Below are positions 43,912-53,602 of a stretch of DNA of 64,000 nt, one piece after another; position 1 is the stretch's first letter, and the number at the start of each line of letters is the position of its first letter. The stretch comes from Aquibium sp. A9E412. Its GTDB lineage: Bacteria; Pseudomonadota; Alphaproteobacteria; Rhizobiales; Rhizobiaceae. Both the position numbers and the translations under genes were made by a program. Below the pieces are notes generated by a model. That model was given only the letters and a program-made list of their open reading frames with translations, ran no database searches and had not been told where the DNA came from. The stretch is from the NCBI RefSeq assembly GCF_030398335.1, contig NZ_JAOAOP010000009.1, positions 37,307 to 101,306 of the forward strand, in the 5' to 3' direction.

Positions 43912-45009
43912 CTACTGGCCGGTCACCACCTTGGTCCAGAGCCGCGTGACGAGGCGCTGGCTGCGCGCGTCGTAGGGCATCGTCGTGAACAGGTTGTCGA
44001 GCGTCTCCTCGTCGGGATAGACGGCCGGGTCGTCGAGCACCTCGGAGTCGAGATACTGCTGCGAGGCCTTGTTGCCGTTGGCGTAGAAGACGTAGTTCGA
44101 CGCCTTGGCGATGACCTGCGGGCGCATGATGTAGTCGAGGAAGACGTGCGCCTCCTCCACGTTCTGCGCATCGGCCGGGATCGCCATCTGGTCGAACCAC
44201 ATCTGCGCGCCCTGCTTGGGGATCGAGTAATCGACGACGACGCCCTGATCGGCCTCCGCCGCGCGGTCGCGCGCCTGGAAGATGTCGCCGGACCAGCCGA
44301 CGGCCACGCAGATGTCGCCGTTGGCGAGCGCGTTGATGTATTCGGAGGAGTGGAACTTGCGGATGTGCGGGCGGATCGACAGCAGCAGCTCCTCCGCCTC
44401 GGCGAACTTCTCCGGGTCGCGGCTGTCGGGATCGTGGCCGAGATAGTTGAGCGCGGCGGGGATCATCTCGACCGGCGCGTCGAGCATGTAGACGCCGCAT
44501 TCGGCGAGCTTGGAGATCATCTCGGGATCGAAGATGACGTCCCAGGAATCGACGCGCTCGATGCCGAGTGCCTGCTTCACCTTCTCGACATTGTAGCCGA
44601 TGCCGGTGGTGCCCCACATGTAGTTGATCGAGTAGGCGTTGCCGGGATCGTACTTTTGCGTGCGCTCGCGGATCAGCTCCCACATGTTGCCGAGATTCGA
44701 CAGCTTCGACGTGTCGAGCTTCTGGAACACGCCGGCCTGGATCTGGCGCTGCAGGAAGGTGCCGGAGGGCACCACCACGTCGTAGCCGGTGCCGCCGGCG
44801 AGCAGCTTGGTCTCGAGGATCTCGTTGCTGTCGAAGACGTCGTAAACCACCTCGATGCCGGTCTCCTCGGTGAAGGCCTCGAGGATCGATTCATCGATGT
44901 AGTCCGACCAGTTGTAGACATTGACCACACGGTCCTGGGCGGCCGCGCCGAAGGCCACGAGAGCGGCGGCGGCGGCCGTGGTGGAAAGCAGGATCGCCTT
45001 GCGGATCAT
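43912..45009 (-). CDS. potF: Polyamine-binding periplasmic protein (PotF/PotD type)
   Basis: A 365-residue substrate-binding protein with a Sec signal peptide (KAILLSTTAAAAALVAFGAAA, cleavage near residue 24). The mature start, VVNVYNWSDYIDESILEAF, is diagnostic for PotF/PotD. The central GTTGIGYNVEKV, IFDPEMISKLAECGVYMLDAP and the late VGWSGDIFQARDR are the usual ligand-region blocks. It is the first transporter gene, 121 bases after the glutamine-synthetase-like gene. Putrescine is the likeliest ligand, by the neighbouring Puu-type genes. Confidence 0.93.
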   Translation of the reverse strand: MIRKAILLSTTAAAAALVAFGAAAQDRVVNVYNWSDYIDESILEAFTEETGIEVVYDVFDSNEILETKLLAGGTGYDVVVPSGTFLQRQIQAGVFQKLDTSKLSNLGNMWELIRERTQKYDPGNAYSINYMWGTTGIGYNVEKVKQALGIERVDSWDVIFDPEMISKLAECGVYMLDAPVEMIPAALNYLGHDPDSRDPEKFAEAEELLLSIRPHIRKFHSSEYINALANGDICVAVGWSGDIFQARDRAAEADQGVVVDYSIPKQGAQMWFDQMAIPADAQNVEEAHVFLDYIMRPQVIAKASNYVFYANGNKASQQYLDSEVLDDPAVYPDEETLDNLFTTMPYDARSQRLVTRLWTKVVTGQ

Positions 45010-45047
45010 GAAGAGCTCCCTTTGGTCTTTAGGTTCCCCAGAACGTG

Positions 45048-45069
45048 GCCCGGCTTCTTTCCGCCGGGC
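45048..45069 (-). terminator. Hairpin between puuA-like gene and potF
   Basis: A perfect 7-base-pair stem (GCCCGGC / GCCGGGC) with an 8-base loop lies between the two genes on the transcribed strand. No T-run follows, so it may be an attenuator or mRNA-processing hairpin rather than a full terminator. Confidence 0.3.
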
Positions 45070-45130
45070 TCTTGCGGCAAGCCTATTGGCCTTTGCGAAG
45101 GCCCACAAGCGTCTATTTGCCGCCGCGCCG

Positions 45131-46588
45131 CTACAGGTAGGTGGTGCGCTCGAGCGGCGTGATCTCGCCCCAGAAGGCGAGGATCTCGGCCTGCTTCAGG
45201 TCGCGGTAGACCTTGGCGAGCAGCGGCCCCAGCGCGCGCTCGACGAAGCGGCCCTTCTCCATCAGCTGCAGCGCGTCGTCCATGTCGTCGGGCAGCGACA
45301 GCGCCTCGTCGTCATAGGCGTTGCCCTCGACCGGCGGCGGCGGCACGGCGTCCGCCTCGATGCCCTCGATCATGCCCTGCAGGATCGCCGCCATCACCAG
45401 ATAGGGATTGGCGTCGGCGCCGGCGATGCGGTGCTCGACGCGGCGGTTCTCCTCCGTCGAGACGGGAATGCGCAGCGCCACCGAGCGGTTGTTCTCCGCC
45501 CACACCGCGCGCGTCGGCGCATAGGAGCCCGGCGTGATGCGGCGGAAGCCGTTCCAGGTGTTGATGAACAGCAGCAGCGATTCGGGCATCGTGGCGAGCA
45601 GCCCGGCGACCGCCGACTCCAGCTTGCGGCGCCCCTCCGCGCCGCAGAAGATGTTGTCGCCGGCCGCGTCGAGGATCGAGGCGTGCACATGCATGCCGTT
45701 GCCGGCATACTCCAGGAACGGCTTGGCCATGAAGGTGGCGGTCAGGCCGTGATGGCGGGCGCAGCCGGTGACGATGCGGCGCAGCAGGATGACGTCGTCG
45801 GCGGCGCGCAGCGGGTTGTCGCGGTGCTTGAGGTTGACCTCGAACTGGCCGGGCGCGGCCTCCTTGATGATCGTGTCGATCGGCAGGTTCTGGGCGTCGG
45901 CGGCGTCGCGGATCATGTCGAACAGCGCGGCGTGCTCGGCCAGGTCGTCGAGGCCGTACATGCGCAGCCGGTCCGGCCCCGCCGTGGCGCCCACCGGGCC
46001 CGGCATGCCGTCGTCCCAGTCGACGTTCGGGTCGAGCAGGTAGAACTCGAGCTCGAAGGCGGCGACGGGGAAGAAGCCCTTCGCGTTGATCTCGGCCACC
46101 TTGCGCTTGAGCGCCTGGCGCGGGTCGGCCAGGAAGGGCTCGCCCTCCGGCGTGAAGGTCTGCAACAGCACCTGCGCGGTCTTGCGCTTGGCCCACGGCA
46201 CGATGGCGGCCGAGCCGCGCGTCGCCCGGCAATAGCCGTCGCGGTCGCCGGTCTCGATGTGCAGCCCGGTCTCGGCCACCTCGCGCCCCCACACGTCGAG
46301 CCCGTGCAGCGACATGGGGAAGTTGACGCCCTCCTGGAAGGCCTTCTTCAGGCTGTCGCCGGGCGCCCACTTGCCGCGCAGCACGCCGTTCGGGTCGACG
46401 ATCAGGAATTCGACGGCCTCGAGATCGGGATGCGCCGCGACGAAGGCGGCGTACTCGTCGGCATGGTCTTGCGAGATGAAGCCGTCGGCGCGGCCTGCCG
46501 GCGCCGCGTCGGCGTCCGGCCGGCGCACGTCTTGATCGGCGGCGGGGGCGTCTCCGGCGTGGCCGGGGCCCGGGAGGGTGTCTGGCAA
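45131..46588 (-). CDS. Glutamine synthetase-family protein, likely gamma-glutamylputrescine synthetase
   Basis: A glutamine-synthetase-fold ligase: beta-grasp N-domain (VEFLIVDPNGVLRGKWAPGD at about 45-64), catalytic FELEFYLLD (about 170) with the first metal Glu residues, GQFEVNLKHRDNPL, GNGMHVHASILDAAGDN (ATP/metal His), and RRVEHRIAGADANPYLVMA near the end. PuuA ligates glutamate to putrescine. Immediately upstream of potFGHI, so a role with imported polyamine is likely. The start is unsure: no ATG lies ahead of the domain, only TTG codons at 46588 and 46648, neither with a good ribosome site. Confidence 0.85.
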   Translation of the reverse strand: MPDTLPGPGHAGDAPAADQDVRRPDADAAPAGRADGFISQDHADEYAAFVAAHPDLEAVEFLIVDPNGVLRGKWAPGDSLKKAFQEGVNFPMSLHGLDVWGREVAETGLHIETGDRDGYCRATRGSAAIVPWAKRKTAQVLLQTFTPEGEPFLADPRQALKRKVAEINAKGFFPVAAFELEFYLLDPNVDWDDGMPGPVGATAGPDRLRMYGLDDLAEHAALFDMIRDAADAQNLPIDTIIKEAAPGQFEVNLKHRDNPLRAADDVILLRRIVTGCARHHGLTATFMAKPFLEYAGNGMHVHASILDAAGDNIFCGAEGRRKLESAVAGLLATMPESLLLFINTWNGFRRITPGSYAPTRAVWAENNRSVALRIPVSTEENRRVEHRIAGADANPYLVMAAILQGMIEGIEADAVPPPPVEGNAYDDEALSLPDDMDDALQLMEKGRFVERALGPLLAKVYRDLKQAEILAFWGEITPLERTTYL

Positions 46589-46676
46589 GCGAAGCCCGTG
46601 ACTGTGGTTGACGGCGCAAGCGTGCGCCGAGCGCGACCGTCTTGTCAACGGCCGGTTCGGCCGCGCGCGCCGCCCC

Positions 46677-46955
46677 TCAGCCGGTGACGCGGAAGCGCGG
46701 CGGCACCTCGGCGTCGGGCGCGTCGCTGACGGCGACCTCCTCGACGGCGGCGCCCGGCGGCCCGTCGTCGAGCCGCTCGAGCATCGCCGCGACCGCGGCG
46801 GCCGGTCCCGACAGAAGCGCGACCACCGTGCCGTCGGGCGCGTTGCGCACCCAGCCGGTCACGCCGCGCGCGGTCGCCTCGCGCTGCGTCCAGTCGCGGA
46901 AGCCGACGCCCTGCACGCGGCCGCGCACGGTCACCGCAACGGTCTTGCTCTGCAT
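46677..46955 (-). CDS. acyP: Acylphosphatase
   Basis: A 92-residue enzyme with the acylphosphatase signature VTVRGRVQGVGFRDWTQREA (catalytic Arg and the phosphate loop) and GVTGWVRNAPDGTVVALLSG (catalytic Asn). It hydrolyses carboxyl-phosphate bonds. The start is supported by GAGGGCAGAGCG; the frame upstream is not conserved. Confidence 0.94.
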   Translation of the reverse strand: MQSKTVAVTVRGRVQGVGFRDWTQREATARGVTGWVRNAPDGTVVALLSGPAAAVAAMLERLDDGPPGAAVEEVAVSDAPDAEVPPRFRVTG

Positions 46956-47092
46956 CGCTCTGCCCTCTCGTCCTGTGGCCTTGCCGGGTCGCCCGTGCCG
47001 CGGACGCCGCTGTTTCCGGCCGGCCATCTCTGCTAGACAGGTCTCCGGCAGACAGATTGTCGGACGGCGGCCGAAGTCAACGGGCGGATCGC

Positions 47093-48070
47093 ATGAAGGC
47101 GGCGTGGTACGAGAAGAACGGCAGGGCGCATGACGTGCTCACGGTCGGCGAGATGGACACGCCGGCGCCGGAGGCGGGCGAGGTGCTGGTGCGCCTGCAC
47201 ACCTCGGGCGTCAACCCGTCCGACGTGAAGTCGCGGCGCGGCCGGCCGCTGGCGGCGCCGCGCATCGTGCCGCACAGCGACGGGGCCGGCGTCATCGAGG
47301 CGGTCGGCCAGGGCGTGGCGCGCAGCCGGGTGGGCGAACGCGTGTGGCTGTGGAACGGCCAGTGGAAGCGGCCGTTCGGCACCGCGGCCGAGTTCATCGC
47401 GCTGCCCGAGCGCCAGGCGGTGCGGCTGCCCGACGCCACCTCCTTCGACGCGGGCGCCTGTCTCGGCATTCCGGCGCTGACGGCCATGCATGCGGTGCTG
47501 CTGCACGAACCGGTGCGCGAACGCACCGTGCTCGTCACCGGCGCCGGCTCGGCGGTCGGCGACTACGCGACGCAGATCGCCAAGGCGCGCGGCGCCCGCG
47601 TGCTCGCCACCGCCTCGCCCGCGCGCGCCGAGCTGGCGCGCAAGGCCGGCGCCGACTTCGTCATCGACTACAAGACCAAGGACGTCGCCGAGGTGGCGAG
47701 GAGCCTGACGCGCGGCCGCGGCGTCGACGGCATCATCGACATGGACCTGTCGACGACCACCGACCTGATCTCGGCCGGCGTGCTGGCGCCGCACGGCATG
47801 CTGGTGGGCTACGGCTCGAACGTGGCCGCCGACGTGCCGGTGTCGTTTCCCGCGCTGCTGTGGGGCAGCCTGACGCTGCGCTTCTTCCTGGTCTACGACC
47901 TCGGCCCGGACGAGCGCGCGCGGGCGGTCGACGCGCTGACGGCGCTGCTGCAGGCCGGCACGCTGCGCCACACGATCGGCGCGCGCTTCCGGCTCGACGA
48001 GATCGCCGCCGCGCACGAGGCGGTCGAGGGCGGCCGGGTGGTCGGCAACGTCATCCTCGAGATCGCCTGA
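47093..48070 (+). CDS. Zinc-independent MDR-family NADPH:quinone reductase-like protein
   Basis: A 325-residue medium-chain dehydrogenase/reductase. The GroES-like domain opens MKAAWYEKNGRAHDVL, and SGVNPSDVKSRRG sits at about residues 39-51. The nucleotide loop TGAGSAVGDYATQIAKARGARV lies at about 149-170. Cys ligands for catalytic zinc are absent, as in quinone reductases (Qor). Substrate unknown. It is divergent from acyP and convergent with the regulator gene. Confidence 0.9.
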   Translation: MKAAWYEKNGRAHDVLTVGEMDTPAPEAGEVLVRLHTSGVNPSDVKSRRGRPLAAPRIVPHSDGAGVIEAVGQGVARSRVGERVWLWNGQWKRPFGTAAEFIALPERQAVRLPDATSFDAGACLGIPALTAMHAVLLHEPVRERTVLVTGAGSAVGDYATQIAKARGARVLATASPARAELARKAGADFVIDYKTKDVAEVARSLTRGRGVDGIIDMDLSTTTDLISAGVLAPHGMLVGYGSNVAADVPVSFPALLWGSLTLRFFLVYDLGPDERARAVDALTALLQAGTLRHTIGARFRLDEIAAAHEAVEGGRVVGNVILEIA

Positions 48071-48089
48071 CGTCCCGGCCCCGCGGCGG

Positions 48090-49535
48090 CTACTGGAAAT
48101 CGAAGGCGCTCAGGCCGGTGACCATCTCGTCGAGGCCGAGCGGACGGGTGACCGGCGGCTCGGCGCGCGCCAGGCAGCCCGAGCGCTCGCACACCCGGCA
48201 GGCCGGGCCGACCGGGGTGGCGGCCGGCGCGGCGCGGCCGGCGACGCCGGGCGGCGTGGCGGGCAGCGCGGCGGCATAGACCACCTCGTCCTTGAAGCCG
48301 ATGTCGCAGCCGAGCAGCAGCGCTGTGCGCCGCGGCCGCTCGTTGAAGGCGCCCTGCGGCCCCTCGAGGGTGCGCGCGATAGTCAGGAACTCCGCGCCGT
48401 CGGGCATCTCCACCGCCTCGACCAGGATCTGGCCGGGCTGGCCGAAGGCGGCGTGCACCGGCAGCTTGGGGCAGGCGCCGCCGAAGCGGCTTTGCGGGAA
48501 GCCCTGCGCGCCGGCCTTGCGGAAGCGGTTGCCGGCGTTGTCGACCTCCAGCATGAAGAACGGCACGCCCGCCGCCTCCGGCCGGCACAGCGTGGCGAGC
48601 CGGTTGGCGGCATGCTCGAAGGAGACGCGGAAGCGCGACTTCAAGACGTCGATGTCGCAGCGCGCGCGCTGCGCGGCGGTCTGGAAGGCGTGGTAGGGCA
48701 TCATCAGCGCGTGCGCGGCGTAGCGGCCGAGCTCGAAGCGGGCAAGCCGGCGCGCCTCGTCCGACGACAGCGCCAGCGACCGCACCTCGCCGGCGACCAG
48801 CGCGTCGAAGCGGATCAGGCACGCCTCCATGGCGACCTCGCGCAGCTGGTCGGCCGCCGACAGGCGCTCGGAGACGAACAGGCGCTGCGAATGGCGGTCG
48901 TAGCGCCGGCGCCAGTTGGGCATGGTGGCGACCGGCAGGGTGCGCACGGCGATGCCGTGCTCGGCCCTGAGCCAGGCCTTGAGCGCGCCGGCGAGGTCGT
49001 CGCCCGCGTCGAGCTCGGCGGCGAACGCCTCGGCCGCCTCCTCGATGGCGGGAAAGTGGTTGGGCCGGCGCTCGAACAGCTCGCGCACCTCGTCGATCGG
49101 CAGCCGGGCGCCGGCGGCCGTCGTCGCACGGCCCTCGCGGGCCAGCATCTCCGACAGGTCGCTCAGCCGCTCGGCCTGCTCGCGATAGGCGCGATAGAGC
49201 TTGATCAGCGCGGCCGCCGCGTTGGGCGCCGCCTCGGCAACCTCGACCAGCTCCTGCTCGCCGGGCAGCTCGCCCGACAGCAGCGGGTCGGAGAACACCT
49301 CGCGCATCGCCGCGATCGAGGTGCCGGCCTCGCCCTGCAGGTCCTCCGGGTCGACCTTGTAGACGGAGGCGAGCTTGAGGATGAGCTGCACGGTGAGCGG
49401 GCGCTGGTTGCGCTCGATCAGGTTGAGATAGGACGGCGAGATGCCGAGCCCCTCGGCCATCGCCGTCTGGGTCAGGCCGCGCGCGTGGCGGATGCGGCGG
49501 ATGCGCGGTCCGGCGAAGATCTTCTGGTCGGCCAT
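48090..49535 (-). CDS. XRE/short-chain fatty acyl transcriptional regulator (RamB/ScfR type)
   Basis: A 481-residue regulator. The N-terminal XRE helix-turn-helix spans about residues 10-66 ([36 protein letters not shown]). Next comes an IrrE/ImmA-like middle domain (about 175-290) where the metallopeptidase HExxH is missing ([12 protein letters not shown]), so it is not a protease. The C-terminal DUF2083-type domain has a Cys pattern including [12 protein letters not shown]. RamB-type proteins control isocitrate lyase and propionate/acetate genes. It is divergent from aceA and probably controls it and itself. Confidence 0.9.
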   Translation of the reverse strand: MADQKIFAGPRIRRIRHARGLTQTAMAEGLGISPSYLNLIERNQRPLTVQLILKLASVYKVDPEDLQGEAGTSIAAMREVFSDPLLSGELPGEQELVEVAEAAPNAAAALIKLYRAYREQAERLSDLSEMLAREGRATTAAGARLPIDEVRELFERRPNHFPAIEEAAEAFAAELDAGDDLAGALKAWLRAEHGIAVRTLPVATMPNWRRRYDRHSQRLFVSERLSAADQLREVAMEACLIRFDALVAGEVRSLALSSDEARRLARFELGRYAAHALMMPYHAFQTAAQRARCDIDVLKSRFRVSFEHAANRLATLCRPEAAGVPFFMLEVDNAGNRFRKAGAQGFPQSRFGGACPKLPVHAAFGQPGQILVEAVEMPDGAEFLTIARTLEGPQGAFNERPRRTALLLGCDIGFKDEVVYAAALPATPPGVAGRAAPAATPVGPACRVCERSGCLARAEPPVTRPLGLDEMVTGLSAFDFQ

Positions 49536-49575
49536 GGCGTTCCCGGGCGGTGCGGCGGGCGGGTGCCGCAGCGGC

Positions 49576-49735
49576 TTTTACAAGATTTACTTTTTTACAC
49601 GCCTCGGCTGTCAAGGACAAGACAGCGTTGCCCGAATTTTGGCAACGAAATCCGATAAATCCTCGTTTTCTCCCGCACTGCAATGTAAAGGATGTCGCAT
49701 CCGGAGCCGATCAGTCGGGCTCCACGACCTTTACA
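49576..49735. promoter_or_regulatory. aceA control region with TTTACA/TGTAAA boxes and nested inverted repeats
   Basis: Repeated motifs fill the gap between the regulator gene and aceA: TTTTACA at 49576, TTTACA-type at 49591-49599, GTTGCC-N8-GGCAAC at 49627-49646, and TGTAAAGG (49684) facing CCTTTACA (49728). Inside the last pair lies GGAGCCGA-TCAG-TCGGGCTCC (49703-49723). These look like operators for the divergent regulator; it is not known which are used. Confidence 0.5.
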
Positions 49736-49755
49736 ATCGTACCGCGGAGATCGTT

Positions 49756-51045
<1,290 letters not shown>

Positions 51046-51067
51046 CGCGCCGGCCCAGCCAAGGAGC

Positions 51068-51322
51068 ATGATGATGGCGACCAAGACCCGCGTTAAGGAG
51101 AGGGCCGAGGAGCAGTCGCTCTCCATGAACACCGACCAGCAGGCGGTCATCCGCATGGTGGCCAACGACCTGCACCGCCTCAACCAGTCGGTGATGAAGG
51201 CGGTCGACGCCGGCGTCTCGGTCGAGCTCGTGCGCTCGGCCCGCCACCACGGCGGCGACGGCAACTGGGGCGACCTGCTGATTCCCGTCGTGGTCACCAA
51301 CCGGCCCGTCGGCGGCGAGTAG
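51068..51322 (+). CDS. Small conserved protein downstream of aceA
   Basis: An 84-residue protein of unrecognised family. A helical middle, NTDQQAVIRMVANDLHRLNQSVMKAVDAG, is followed by a beta-like end, GDLLIPVVVTNRPVGGE. Ribosome site AGGAGC precedes ATGATGATG, so the exact start among the three is uncertain. Only 22 bases after aceA, hence probably co-transcribed. Reads as a real gene by codon use and regular start. Confidence 0.68.
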   Translation: MMMATKTRVKERAEEQSLSMNTDQQAVIRMVANDLHRLNQSVMKAVDAGVSVELVRSARHHGGDGNWGDLLIPVVVTNRPVGGE

Positions 51323-51530
51323 CCCCGCCCTTCCCTGCCCGCGCGGCGATGCCGTGCCGTGTCGGCCCGCGCGACGCTGTTCGCGCGGGCCTTCTTGCGT
51401 CGGCGCCCGCCGCGCCCGTCGCCCCGGTGTACAAAACCGCATCAGACCTTCGCCCCCCTTGACAAGCCGGTCGTGCTGACGAGTATCCGGCACAACCCTT
51501 CATTGAATTGCGGCGAGGCGGTTGTAGTTG

Positions 51531-51977
51531 ATGCGGCATTCCCTCCATGCGCAGCCGTCCTTCGCCGGCGCAGCACCCTCCGGCGGCAAGGACGGCGGCT
51601 CGTCCCGGCGCATCGGCATGGCGCTGGTCGTCGCCACCCTGCCGGTCAACCGCATCGTCGTCGCACGCATCGTCGAGCGCTCCGGCATCCGCGTGATGGC
51701 GGCGACGCCGGGCGACGCCGGCCGGCTGTTCGACGAGATGGGGCCGGGCCTGGTGATCCTCGACGGCGGCGTCGGCGGCCGCGAATGCGACCACCTCGCC
51801 GACGCCCTGGCCGACGCCCGGCGCGCCTCGGCCTGGCGGCTGCCGCGCATCGTCTTCCTCGCCGACCAGCCGTGGCGCGAGCCGCCGGCGCACTGGCGCA
51901 TCGTCGACACGGTGATCGGCAAGCCGGTGACGGTGGAATCGCTGCAGCCGGCCATCGCGCGGCTGGTCGCAGGCTGA
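51531..51977 (+). CDS. CheY-like receiver-domain protein
   Basis: A 148-residue protein with a response-regulator receiver fold after a 30-residue Gly/Ser-rich leader. The phospho-acceptor Asp is at about residue 76 in GLVILDGG; the switch Lys-Pro is in IGKPVTVESLQPA near residue 131. The acidic pair before the first helix is missing (LVVATLPVNRIVVARI), so Mg binding and phosphorylation may be weak. No output domain and no kinase next door. Confidence 0.7.
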   Translation: MRHSLHAQPSFAGAAPSGGKDGGSSRRIGMALVVATLPVNRIVVARIVERSGIRVMAATPGDAGRLFDEMGPGLVILDGGVGGRECDHLADALADARRASAWRLPRIVFLADQPWREPPAHWRIVDTVIGKPVTVESLQPAIARLVAG

Positions 51978-52031
51978 CCGAAAGGCCGGACCCGCGGCCC
52001 GACACGCCCTTTCCTTTGGCCTGTGCGCGGC

Positions 52032-52037
52032 TATAAT
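52032..52037 (+). promoter_or_regulatory. Candidate -10 element upstream of the second glutamine-synthetase-like gene
   Basis: A perfect TATAAT lies 30 bases before the start codon in a GC-rich surrounding. No good -35 is seen; CTTTCC about 18 bases upstream is the nearest. Confidence 0.35.
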
Positions 52038-52067
52038 CGCCCATCCGCAACGACCCCCTGGTGATTG

Positions 52068-53501
52068 ATGCTCAATCAGAAGAAGGAAGCCCGGCCGGCC
52101 GGTCGTGGTGGGCGCACGCGCGTTCCTGCCTTCGTGAAGAGCCTGCGCGGCGTGAAGAGCTGGAAGGAGGCCGGCGCCTGGCTGGAGTGGCGCGGCATCG
52201 AGGACATCGAGTGCATCACCCCCGACCAGGCGGGTGTCGCGCGCGGCAAGATGATGCCGTCGAAGAAGTTCACCTCCAACACCTCGCTGGCGCTGCCCTC
52301 GGCCGTCTTCATGACCACCATCTCGGGCGGCTATCCCGAGAACGGCGGCGGCTTCGCCTACCCGGAGGACGACGGCGACCTGAAGCTGGTACCGGACCTG
52401 TCGACGCTGTCGGTCGTGCCGTGGGAGAGCGATCCCACCGCGCAGGTGATCTGCGACCTGGTGCACCAGGACGGCCGCGTCGTCGAGTTCACCCCGCGCA
52501 ACGTGCTCAGGCGCGTCATCGACGAATACGCCGCACGCGGGCTGAAGCCGATCGTGGCGCCGGAGATCGAGTTCTACCTGGTCGACAAGAATCCGGACCC
52601 GGACTACCCGCTGACGCCGCCCGTCGGCCGCTCGGGCCGGCCGATCGGCGGCGGCCAGGGCTACTCGATCGCCGGCGTCAACGAGTTCGACGAGCTGATC
52701 GACGACATCTACCATTTCTGCGAGACGCAGGGGCTGGAGATCGACACGCTGATCCACGAGGAGGGCGCCGGCCAGCTCGAGATCAATCTGCGGCACGGCG
52801 ATCCGGTCGAGCTCGCCGACCAGGTGTTCCTGTTCAAGCGGACCATCCGCGAGGCCGCCCTCAAGCACGACACCTACGCCACCTTCATGGCCAAGCCGAT
52901 CCAGGAGCAGCCGGGCTCGGCCATGCACATCCACCAGTCGGTGATCGACGCGAAGACCGGGCAGAACGCCTTCTCCGACGAGGCGGGCGGCGAGACGGAC
53001 CTGTTCCGCCACTTCCTCGGCGGCATGCAGCGCCACGTGCCCAACGCGCTCATCATGCTGGCGCCCTACGTCAACTCCTACCGCCGGCTGACGCAGGGCG
53101 CGTCGGTGCCGGTCAACACGCGCTGGGGCTACGACAACCGCACCACCGCCTTCCGCGTGCCGCGCTCCGACCCCGGCGCGCGACGCGTGGAAAACCGCAT
53201 CCCCTCGTCCGACGCCAACCCCTACCTGGCGCTCGCCGCCTCGCTCGCCTGCGGGCTGATCGGCATCCTGGAGAAGAGCGAGCCGGACGCGCCGGCCGGC
53301 AGCGCGGTCAACCAGGACGAGATCGAGCTGCCGCGCGGCCTGCTCGAGGCGGTCGCCCTGTTCGAGCGCGACGCCGCGCTCGGCGCCATCCTGGGCGAGC
53401 CCTTCGTGACCACCTATGCCGCGATCAAGCGGGCCGAGTTCGAGACCTTCATGGAGGTCATCAGCCCGTGGGAGCGCGAGTACCTGCTGTTGAACGTGTG
53501 A
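52068..53501 (+). CDS. Glutamine synthetase-family protein (second gamma-glutamylpolyamine synthetase-like)
   Basis: A 477-residue ligase with all GS blocks: VARGKMMPSKKF in the N-domain, APEIEFYLVDKNPDPDYPL (about 165-183), GAGQLEINLRHGDPVE, PGSAMHIHQSVID and RRVENRIPSSDANPYLALA. It differs clearly from the other GS-like gene at 45.1-46.6 kb, so it is not a recent duplicate; the two may act on different amines. It is followed by the PuuB-type oxidase. Confidence 0.9.
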   Translation: MLNQKKEARPAGRGGRTRVPAFVKSLRGVKSWKEAGAWLEWRGIEDIECITPDQAGVARGKMMPSKKFTSNTSLALPSAVFMTTISGGYPENGGGFAYPEDDGDLKLVPDLSTLSVVPWESDPTAQVICDLVHQDGRVVEFTPRNVLRRVIDEYAARGLKPIVAPEIEFYLVDKNPDPDYPLTPPVGRSGRPIGGGQGYSIAGVNEFDELIDDIYHFCETQGLEIDTLIHEEGAGQLEINLRHGDPVELADQVFLFKRTIREAALKHDTYATFMAKPIQEQPGSAMHIHQSVIDAKTGQNAFSDEAGGETDLFRHFLGGMQRHVPNALIMLAPYVNSYRRLTQGASVPVNTRWGYDNRTTAFRVPRSDPGARRVENRIPSSDANPYLALAASLACGLIGILEKSEPDAPAGSAVNQDEIELPRGLLEAVALFERDAALGAILGEPFVTTYAAIKRAEFETFMEVISPWEREYLLLNV

Positions 53502-53602
53502 GGCCGCGACGGCCGGCGGCGGCGCGTGGCGGCAGCCGCCGGCCGGCCCGCCGCCGCCCGGCGCCCCATCCCCCGAACCGCCCCCGCCCGCCCGAGCCTG
53601 CC

